Below, piece after piece: positions 1-5,266 of a stretch of DNA of 6,017 nt; position 1 is the first letter of the stretch; each line of letters starts with the position of its first letter. The notes under the pieces were generated by a model. That model searched no databases. It had not been told where the DNA came from and saw nothing but the letters and a program-made list of their open reading frames with translations. Position numbers and translations under genes: made by a program. Source of the stretch: an uncultured Opitutales bacterium (GTDB lineage Bacteria; Verrucomicrobiota; Verrucomicrobiia; Opitutales; UBA2995); contig CALGUT010000638.1 of assembly GCA_937920335.1 (NCBI GenBank), forward strand, positions 1 to 6,017, given 5' to 3'.

Positions 1-560
1 GCTACCTGTCCGATCCTTATAAAGGAGTCCTCAAGAGCGTTGAGATTCTACCCGATTTTTTCCTGCCGATATTTTTTCCTGAAAACAGACCTCGTTCGCG
101 CGAAAAATGGATCTTTTTCTCGGAGGTAATCCGCGACTTTGATAAACTAAACGCAAGTATGCAGGCTTCCTACCGTTACTTTTCAGACGACGCTGGAATC
201 GACTCCCATACCTTCACATTGGAGTGGTTTCAAAAGCTCTCAGAAAAAGTCATCATTAAGCCGATTTACCGTTACTACAAACAGTCTGCAGCCGACTTCT
301 ACTTCTATGACCTGGACCAAACCGGTATCATACCAGATCGCGGCCTAAGAGGCACAGGTCCCTATTACTCATCAGACCATAGGCTCTCCAAATTGGAGAC
401 TCACACCTACGGCTTGAAGTTGATTTGGTTTATAACCGATGACCTCGAGTTCAATGCGAAATTCAATCGCTATGAAATGAGTGGTCTTGATGGTAATACG
501 CACCCTAGCGCGTATAGTGATGCAGATGTTTTTACGATAGGAGGACGCTGGTGGTTCTAA
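1..560 (+). CDS. DUF3570 family outer-membrane beta-barrel protein (5' truncated by window edge)
   Basis: The reading frame is open from base 3 and gives 185 C-terminal residues; the start lies left of the window. Family members are usually around 400 residues, so about half is missing. The segment has the DUF3570 signatures: YLSDPYK at residues 1-7, PENRPRSR at 26-33, YRYFSDDAGIDSHT at 57-70, and RYYKQSAADFY at 90-100. Between them run alternating hydrophobic/polar strands rich in Tyr, Phe and Trp. The chain ends in GGRWWF; a terminal Phe is the usual BAM-recognition end of outer-membrane barrels. An internal ATG at 159 is not a credible start because homology continues upstream of it. The function is unknown; a channel or an outer-membrane anchor for the downstream ApbE/TlpA/DUF4266 proteins is inference. 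Its last codons contain the ribosome binding site and start of the next gene. Confidence 0.85.
   Translation, partial: YLSDPYKGVLKSVEILPDFFLPIFFPENRPRSREKWIFFSEVIRDFDKLNASMQASYRYFSDDAGIDSHTFTLEWFQKLSEKVIIKPIYRYYKQSAADFYFYDLDQTGIIPDRGLRGTGPYYSSDHRLSKLETHTYGLKLIWFITDDLEFNAKFNRYEMSGLDGNTHPSAYSDADVFTIGGRWWF
539..544 (+). promoter_or_regulatory. Shine-Dalgarno site for the apbE-like gene
   Basis: A perfect AGGAGG lies six bases before the GTG at 551, inside the final codons of the DUF3570 gene. It decides the GTG start: no in-frame ATG occurs until deep inside the conserved ApbE domain. It is one of only two convincing Shine-Dalgarno sites in the window. Confidence 0.85.
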
Positions 561-1543
561 GACAACAGTCTTCCCAACTGGGAATCGAAAGCGTTTCGAC
601 GAGTGACCTTAAAAAAGGTCTCTTCAAGATCCGCTTTAAAGCCTTGGGCTGTCCCTGTGAGATACAATTTCGCAGTAGCGACACCAAACTGGCTGGGCAT
701 TTTAAGGAATCGGCCATTACCTGGGTTAAAGACTTTGAAAGTACGTATTCGCGGTTCAAGGAAGACAGCCTTCTTAGCACGATCAATCGAGCAGCTGGTG
801 AGACGTGGGTCGATATCGATGCGGAGGCCGAAGCCCTCTTTGATCTTTGTGACCAGTTTCACTTTATTACTCAGGGATTATTCGATCCTACAAGTCTTCC
901 CGTCATGAAGCTTTGGGATTACAAAGCGGAAACACCTCGTATACCTGAGCAGGCTGAAATCAATACCGCTAAGAACCTGGTTGGTTGGAACAAGGTAGAA
1001 CGCGAACCGGGCAAAATCCGCCTCTCCGAAAAAGGCATGGGGCTTGACCTGGGAGGTATCGGCAAAGAATACGCGGTTGATCGAGTAGCCCTCATTGCAC
1101 GGGACTTCGGCATCACGAATATTTTAATAAATTTTGGAGGCGACATTGCAGCCTTGGGCAAACCACCCCAGTATAGCCATTGGCACATCGGTATCGAAGA
1201 CCCTGGGAATCCGGGCACCTGCTGGGGAAGCCTGGCATTGACCGATTTATGCGTCGCCAGCTCAGGAGATTATCGACGTTTCTTCGAGATCGATGGGAAA
1301 CGCTACGGTCACATGGTTGACCACCGAAAAGGTTACCCCATCGCCAACAAGGTACGTCACACTTCGATCGTTTCCCGAACTTGTACGGAAGCGGGTATCC
1401 TCGCCACCGCAGCCTGTTTACTCGGAGAGGTTGAAGGCATGGAACTTATTAATACGTTCTTCGGAGCAGAAGGCTGTATACACACTGAATTCAAACGCTT
1501 AGACTCGTATGCGATACATCAATACATGGTTACAGGGATCTAG
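551..1543 (+). CDS. ApbE-family FAD:protein FMN transferase (divergent)
   Basis: This 330-residue protein has the ApbE fold along its full length. Known family members move FMN from FAD onto a Ser/Thr of a target protein, needing Mg2+. Visible motifs in order are ALGCPCEIQF (31-40, where many relatives have MGT), YSRFKEDS (66-73), LFDPTSLPVMKLW (110-122), the flavin-site segment LDLGGIGKEYAVDRVA (165-180), NFGGDIAALG (194-203), SSGDYRRFFEIDGKRYGHMVD (starting at 237), and a C-terminal AGILATA (281-287). The last segment corresponds to A-D-x-x-A-T in characterised enzymes, but Gly282 stands where the metal-binding Asp is expected; Thr286 is kept. No signal peptide or lipobox is visible, although many ApbE proteins are exported lipoproteins. 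The GTG start overlaps the DUF3570 gene by 10 bases and the end overlaps the thioredoxin gene by 35 bases, so it sits firmly in this operon. The family call is secure; the exact activity is not. Confidence 0.9.
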   Translation: MVLRQQSSQLGIESVSTSDLKKGLFKIRFKALGCPCEIQFRSSDTKLAGHFKESAITWVKDFESTYSRFKEDSLLSTINRAAGETWVDIDAEAEALFDLCDQFHFITQGLFDPTSLPVMKLWDYKAETPRIPEQAEINTAKNLVGWNKVEREPGKIRLSEKGMGLDLGGIGKEYAVDRVALIARDFGITNILINFGGDIAALGKPPQYSHWHIGIEDPGNPGTCWGSLALTDLCVASSGDYRRFFEIDGKRYGHMVDHRKGYPIANKVRHTSIVSRTCTEAGILATAACLLGEVEGMELINTFFGAEGCIHTEFKRLDSYAIHQYMVTGI

Positions 1544-2024
1544 AATCTCTATTTTTTCACTCCTGACTTTCTTAATGTTAGCCTCAGAATTGCAGGCAAA
1601 GTTTTCTGAGTCTGACGCCCTTCCTGACTTATCAGAATTCGGCTTAGTCGGCGAAATGCCAGACTTGGAAGGAAAAGTAGTTCTGATAGACTTTTGGGCT
1701 TCCTGGTGCGCTCCTTGCAAAGCCTCATTCCCCAAGATGGATGAACTTTATCAGGAACTTAAAGATAAGGGATTCGTTATTCTAGGCGTCGGAGTGGATT
1801 CAACTGCGAAGGCCCATAACAAATTTTTCGAAAAATCAGGCGTGAGTTTTCCGCTGGTGCATGACACAGAAAAAAAGTTGGTAAGCGCAGCCGCTATAGA
1901 GACAATGCCAACCTCATTGATGATCGATAAGACCGGAAAAATTCGGTCTATCCACAAAGGCTATTATGGCAAAAAAACCATCAACAGCTATCGAGACGAG
2001 ATTAACGCACTACTCGCTGAATAA
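1509..2024 (+). CDS. Exported TlpA/thioredoxin-like disulfide oxidoreductase
   Basis: The 171-residue protein begins with a signal peptide: charged MRYINTWLQGSR, then a hydrophobic core of about residues 13-25 ending near LQA at 28-30. The mature part is a single thioredoxin-fold domain of the TlpA/AhpC-TSA type. DFWASWCAPC at 61-70 gives the active-site pair Cys67/Cys70, and the cis-proline loop is TMPTS with Pro134. Members of this family reduce disulfides in the periplasm, often in cytochrome maturation or metal-site assembly. No cytochrome genes are nearby, so a job on the adjacent DUF4266 protein, which ends in Cys-x-Cys, is the natural inference. The ATG at 1509 lies inside the apbE-like gene and has no good Shine-Dalgarno site, so translation is probably coupled. 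A later start at Met23 would destroy the signal peptide. An electron donor such as DsbD is not encoded here. Confidence 0.9.
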   Translation: MRYINTWLQGSRISIFSLLTFLMLASELQAKFSESDALPDLSEFGLVGEMPDLEGKVVLIDFWASWCAPCKASFPKMDELYQELKDKGFVILGVGVDSTAKAHNKFFEKSGVSFPLVHDTEKKLVSAAAIETMPTSLMIDKTGKIRSIHKGYYGKKTINSYRDEINALLAE

Positions 2025-2026
2025 TC

Positions 2027-2248
2027 ATGAAAGCTAACTTACTCAAAACACTTCTACTAAGCCTGGTCGCATTCGGACTCTGGGGCTGTGATACAGTTGA
2101 ACCATGGGAAAAAGGCGCGCTGGCCCAATACTCTATGATGACCGAACGGGATCCTCTCGAAACAACGATGGCTGAGCACATTTACTATACCCGCGAAGCG
2201 TCCCACGGTGGCGCAGGAATCGGAGGTGGAGGATGTGGTTGTAACTAA
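2027..2248 (+). CDS. DUF4266 small lipoprotein with Gly-rich CxC tail
   Basis: This 73-residue protein has a lipoprotein signal: Lys2 and Lys7, a Leu-rich core, then a lipobox ending in LWGC with lipidation Cys21 (Trp at -2 is unusual). The mature chain begins CDTVEPWEKGALAQYSMM, the WEKG..LA pattern typical of DUF4266, followed by EHIYYTREAS at 50-59 and a tail of seven Gly, Cys70, Gly, Cys72 and a final Asn. The mature peptide is only 53 residues and carries potential metal ligands: Cys70, Cys72, His51, His60, Met37, Met38 and Met48. DUF4266 is, to my knowledge, usually found beside DUF3570, ApbE and thioredoxin-like genes, exactly as here. No function is established. The start is two bases after the TlpA stop with no clear Shine-Dalgarno site, suggesting coupled translation. 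It is the last gene of the operon. Confidence 0.88.
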   Translation: MKANLLKTLLLSLVAFGLWGCDTVEPWEKGALAQYSMMTERDPLETTMAEHIYYTREASHGGAGIGGGGCGCN

Positions 2249-2290
2249 AACCGAATCATCACACGATATCGCGCACTCATACATTTTAGG

Positions 2291-2320
2291 AAAAGCTCTC
2301 TTTTTAGAGGGCTTTTTTTT
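2291..2320 (+). terminator. Intrinsic terminator of the DUF3570-apbE-tlpA-DUF4266 operon
   Basis: A ten-base stem pairs 2291-2300 with 2307-2316, with one G-T wobble and a six-base loop, and runs into eight T residues (2313-2320). It begins 42 bases after the DUF4266 stop. The T run is on the + side only, so it should work for the upstream operon and insulate the sigma-factor unit. Confidence 0.9.
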
Positions 2321-2360
2321 GTAATTCAGACAAATCAGCGCTACGGTGCCGTTTTATTAG

Positions 2361-2366
2361 TATAAT
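2361..2366 (+). promoter_or_regulatory. -10 box of the sigma-factor gene promoter, probably leaderless
   Basis: A perfect TATAAT ends six bases before the A of the ATG at 2373. A housekeeping-type -10 element here would place the transcription start at about 2372-2374, on the start codon itself. No good TTGACA-like -35 is visible at 16-18 bases upstream, and there is no extended TGn. No Shine-Dalgarno site precedes the ATG, which fits a leaderless mRNA. Confidence 0.55.
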
Positions 2367-2372
2367 TAAACA

Positions 2373-2876
2373 ATGGCTTCAGATTCTGCACAGTGGAAAC
2401 ACTACTTCGATGAATGGGGACCTTCGCTTCTGCTTTTTGCCAGACAGCAAACGGGTTACCTGGTCGACGCCGAAGATGTAGTTCAAGAAGCGTTTATCAA
2501 AGTTTGGAAGACCTATGCTCCTAATAATCCCATTTCTAAGTCACTGCTCTACTCAGCAGTCCGAACTATTGCAATCGACCACGCACGTTCCACAACTCGG
2601 AGAAAAGTCAGAGAGACCACCATCTACGAAGAAAGAGATACCGATTCGGATTGGTTTCAGCGTAGATTGGAACAGAACGAACGTGCGGCTATGCTCGAAG
2701 CCAAGGTACGGAATCTTTCACACGATCAGCAAGAGGTGCTTGTTCTTAAAATCTGGGGAGAACTCACATTTCAAGAGATCTCAGAAACTCTCGAAATTTC
2801 CGCAAATACTGCTGCGTCGCGCTATCGTTACGCCCTCGAACACCTAAAGAAAGAAATTTTACCAAGACTCATATGA
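2373..2876 (+). CDS. ECF-type sigma-70 family RNA polymerase sigma factor
   Basis: The 167-residue protein has the two-domain layout of extracytoplasmic-function sigma factors. Region 2 covers about residues 10-75, with FARQQTGYLVDAEDVVQEAFIKVW starting at 22 (core-RNAP binding, DAEDVVQEAF) and a basic stretch RSTTRRKVR at 72-80. Region 4 covers about 112-162, with NLSHDQQEVLVLKIWGELTF starting at 114 and the helix-turn-helix EISETLEISANTAASRYRYA at 135-154, which should read the -35 element. It should redirect RNA polymerase to an unknown regulon. It is the first gene of a new unit after the terminator. Its TGA overlaps the ATG of the next gene (ATGA), the usual arrangement for a sigma factor and its regulator. 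I see no obvious ECF-type autoregulatory promoter upstream, only the TATAAT box. Confidence 0.92.
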   Translation: MASDSAQWKHYFDEWGPSLLLFARQQTGYLVDAEDVVQEAFIKVWKTYAPNNPISKSLLYSAVRTIAIDHARSTTRRKVRETTIYEERDTDSDWFQRRLEQNERAAMLEAKVRNLSHDQQEVLVLKIWGELTFQEISETLEISANTAASRYRYALEHLKKEILPRLI

Positions 2877-3343
2877 ACTTGCCCGACGAAGAACTCGAAA
2901 AAGAACTGGCGGCCTTTCAACCGGTTCAACCGAACGAAACATTAAAACAGAAGATAGCAATCGGCCTGGATCAACCGGAGATAAACAAGACAAGATCCAT
3001 CCTGAAGATCTGGCCGATCATCGCACTCGCTACCGCCGCCTGTGTGCTACTGGCATTTAAGTTATCCTCTCCCCAGTCGACGATCGAAGCCCCCAAAGTT
3101 GCGTCTACGGAGCCCTCTGAACCTTCACCTGAATCGGCGAACTTCCAGTCCTTCAAAGCTGAGCAGCACCTTCTCGAAGCACTTGACGAAGGCGTCGTTC
3201 TAACCGCTAACAACGAACCCGTTCGCAAACTTCGATATCAGTTTGTTGATACCGTAACGATGATTAACGAAATTGATGGCAGCATATTTACCATGGAAAT
3301 TCCTAGAGAAGAAATCCTCTTCGTCCCCCTTACCCTACTTTAA
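2873..3343 (+). CDS. Single-pass membrane protein, putative anti-sigma factor or sensor
   Basis: I do not recognise a named family. The 156 residues comprise a short acidic N-terminal part (NLPDEELEKELAAFQPVQP, then LKQKIAIGL, two likely helices), one transmembrane helix at about 43-63 (ILKIWPIIALATAACVLLAF), a Pro/Ser/Glu linker at about 66-90, and a C-terminal domain ending in YQFVDTVTMINEIDGSIF and a PREEILFVPL strand. The predicted topology puts the N terminus in the cytoplasm and the C-terminal domain in the periplasm. The four-base ATGA overlap with the sigma gene implies coupled translation and roughly equal amounts, which suits an anti-sigma factor. Against this, there is no zinc HxxxCxxC motif, and the cytoplasmic part of about 42 residues is short for a classic anti-sigma domain. 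Similar small proteins follow ECF sigma genes in Opitutae as far as I remember. Confidence 0.6.
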   Translation: MNLPDEELEKELAAFQPVQPNETLKQKIAIGLDQPEINKTRSILKIWPIIALATAACVLLAFKLSSPQSTIEAPKVASTEPSEPSPESANFQSFKAEQHLLEALDEGVVLTANNEPVRKLRYQFVDTVTMINEIDGSIFTMEIPREEILFVPLTLL

Positions 3344-3363
3344 TTCCCAACCGACCCAACATT

Positions 3364-4311
3364 ATGAAAAGTAAATTTGTTAGTCTAATAGCTTTGGTCT
3401 GCATTTCTATGAATGCCATTATCCCAAGCAATTTATCCGCTCAATCTAAGGATGAAAATGTTGAAGAATCGAACGTCGAACATATGACGTTCTTAGGGAT
3501 AGAGACTAGTCGCGTGAGCAAGGCGCTGAGAAATCACATTGATGTTCCTGAAGGAGTAGGTCTCATCATAGACCACGTAGCCAAAGACTCGGGTGCGGCA
3601 AGAGCTGGACTCCGGGAATTTGATGTGCTTCTGAAAGTAGATGATCAGATAATCATCAACCAAGACCAACTCAGCACTCTGATAAGGTCCAAAAATGCTG
3701 GTGAAACGGTAAAGGTAGTAGTCCTGCGTAAGGCAGCCGAACTTAGCCTAAATGTAGAATTGGGCGAAAAGGAAATGACCCGAAATAATCGCTGGCAACG
3801 AGGATCCCCAAACTCAAACCCCTCTCCTTTTCCTTCTCCCGGTGAGTGGAACTTTGACTTTGATTCCGAGGATTTTCAAAAGAAAATCGAAGAGTTTTCC
3901 GAGCGCGCGGCTGAAATGGGTAATCGCGCCCTGCAATTCATTCCGGAGATTATTATCGAACGAGAAGAGGACGACGGTAGTAAGCGCATAACGTCAGTCG
4001 GTCGCGGCCCCCATAAGATATCCATAATAAAAGATGGTCTCACCGCTAAAGTAGAAACGGTTGACGGGAAAAAACACTTCCACATCAGTGAAGGAGAATC
4101 CACTCTCTATGAAGGCGATCAACCGGATGAAGAAACACTTAAATCACTTCCTGAGAATGTGCAGGCGATCATCAAACAACTGAATGATTCTAAATCGTTC
4201 GACTGGGATAGCCTCGAAGATATCAAAAAAGAAAACTTCCGGGTTATCATCAATAGCGGCGAAGAAGAAGCTAGCATGAACACTCCCGAACGAGCGGAGT
4301 CAAACAGCTAG
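3364..4311 (+). CDS. Exported PDZ-domain protein without protease domain
   Basis: The 315-residue protein starts with a signal peptide (MKSKFVSLIALVCISMNAII, predicted cleavage after the LSA at 24-26). One PDZ domain spans about 41-134: FLGIETSRVSKALRNH, then VGLIIDHVAKDSGAARAGL at 65-83, FDVLLKVDDQIIINQDQL, and VKVVVLRKAAELSLNVEL. Residues 146-160 form a Ser/Pro/Asn linker. The rest is charged, with an acidic helix (about 166-190) and two beta-rich stretches (195-250) that I cannot assign. No trypsin-like HDS triad is present, so it is not a DegP/DegS enzyme. PDZ domains bind exposed C-termini, so a role in sensing or presenting misfolded envelope proteins to the upstream membrane protein is plausible inference. 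It begins 20 bases after the preceding gene without a visible ribosome site. Its stop overlaps the stop of ribF on the other strand. Confidence 0.8.
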   Translation: MKSKFVSLIALVCISMNAIIPSNLSAQSKDENVEESNVEHMTFLGIETSRVSKALRNHIDVPEGVGLIIDHVAKDSGAARAGLREFDVLLKVDDQIIINQDQLSTLIRSKNAGETVKVVVLRKAAELSLNVELGEKEMTRNNRWQRGSPNSNPSPFPSPGEWNFDFDSEDFQKKIEEFSERAAEMGNRALQFIPEIIIEREEDDGSKRITSVGRGPHKISIIKDGLTAKVETVDGKKHFHISEGESTLYEGDQPDEETLKSLPENVQAIIKQLNDSKSFDWDSLEDIKKENFRVIINSGEEEASMNTPERAESNS

Positions 4312-5261
4312 AGCTTCCAATAGGATCTTGCTGACCTAACGTCCTTATTGATTTGCATCTTCAAGGACTCGACTCCATCGAACTTCATCTCAGACCGAAG
4401 AAACTTATACCACCGAACCTTCAATGGATCTCCTGTGGTAAATGGACAGTCTTCCAACAGATGCACCTCAAGGACCGGGATATCAGTCACTTCAACGGTG
4501 GGGCGAACACCAAAATTCGCCACTCCCTTCTTACGGACGACAACACCGCCTACCAAGCCTTCAACCTCAACGCAATAGACCCCAAACGGTGGTTTAAGTT
4601 CAGCTGACCAAGGTAGGTTTAATGTAGGGAACCCCATTTTCGTCCCCAATTGTTTTCCACCCTCAGCCTCAGCTACGGAAAAGTATATATCACCTAGAAG
4701 CGCATTAGCTTCTTCCATTTCGCCAACTGTAAGGTGTTTACGAATACGAGTACTGCTGATCGGCTCACCATCGTAATTGACGCGTTCAACATGTATTACA
4801 TGCACTCCAGCTTTACGCCCAAGCTCAACGAGCATCGGAATATCTCCCAACCTCTTACTACCAAAGCGCCAGTTCGAACCCACATGTATAGAACTAAGGC
4901 TTGGCAAACAGCGTTTCAGATAAGCCACCAAATCAATCGCTTCGATCGACGCAAAACCCATATCGAACGGCTGCTCAATAATATAATCTACATCGTGCCC
5001 CCCAAGTGCGCCTGCCTTAATATCAGGCGGCATGATCATCATCACCGGATCTGATGGATTGAAAAGCCGACTCGGATGAGGCCAGAAAGTAAGCACCCCG
5101 CAAACACCGGTCGACGCATGTGCCGATTGCGTGGCCGTTTCGATGACAGCCTGATGCCCCAAATGAACACCATCAAACATTCCCACCGCAAGGTGTAGAG
5201 GCCTATCCGGAAGCGATACTTCTTCCAAGTGGTAAAACCGGATTGGGTTCTGGTTCGACAC
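4308..5261 (-). CDS. ribF: Bifunctional riboflavin kinase / FAD synthetase
   Basis: This 317-residue cytoplasmic enzyme phosphorylates riboflavin to FMN and adenylates FMN to FAD. The N-terminal nucleotidyltransferase domain shows VGMFDGVHLGHQAVI (26-40, the HxGH signature), FWPHP (59-63), VGSNWRFG (127-134) and ISSTRIRKHL (168-177). The C-terminal kinase domain shows GTKMGFPTLNL (206-216, with the PTxN ATP/Mg motif), GVANFGVRPTV (246-256), and LEVHLLE (264-270), whose Glu265 matches the expected catalytic acid. Length and domain order are normal. The start is GTG, five bases after the truB stop, with GAGGTG placed correctly in the end of truB. Translation directly after truB is the common bacterial arrangement. 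Its product FAD is the substrate of ApbE enzymes, but the truB-ribF linkage is so widespread that proximity to the apbE-like gene may be chance. Confidence 0.96.
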   Translation of the reverse strand: MSNQNPIRFYHLEEVSLPDRPLHLAVGMFDGVHLGHQAVIETATQSAHASTGVCGVLTFWPHPSRLFNPSDPVMMIMPPDIKAGALGGHDVDYIIEQPFDMGFASIEAIDLVAYLKRCLPSLSSIHVGSNWRFGSKRLGDIPMLVELGRKAGVHVIHVERVNYDGEPISSTRIRKHLTVGEMEEANALLGDIYFSVAEAEGGKQLGTKMGFPTLNLPWSAELKPPFGVYCVEVEGLVGGVVVRKKGVANFGVRPTVEVTDIPVLEVHLLEDCPFTTGDPLKVRWYKFLRSEMKFDGVESLKMQINKDVRSARSYWKL

Positions 5262-5266
5262 GAATC

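Noticed and set aside
532..862. Long open frames on the minus strand opposite the apbE-like gene
   Set aside because: They lie opposite a gene with clear ApbE motifs, their translations show no domain pattern, and they have no ribosome site.
3583..3612. DSGAARAG in the PDZ protein as an ApbE flavinylation site (D-x-x-[S/T]-G-A-[S/T])
   Set aside because: The spacing and last position do not fit, and the segment is the ordinary SGAARAGL helix motif of PDZ domains.
4304..4317. AGCTAGAGCT as a terminator hairpin between the convergent genes
   Set aside because: The arms are only four bases with a two-base loop and no T run; it cannot form a useful terminator.
4348..5054. Plus-strand open frames of 76-106 codons within ribF
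   Set aside because: They are antisense to a fully conserved ribF, have no recognisable protein features and no start signals.
4308..5261. Functional linkage of ribF (makes FAD) with the apbE-like gene (uses FAD)
   Set aside because: truB-ribF is a very widespread housekeeping pair, and a separate sigma-factor unit and a terminator lie between, so closeness is probably coincidental.
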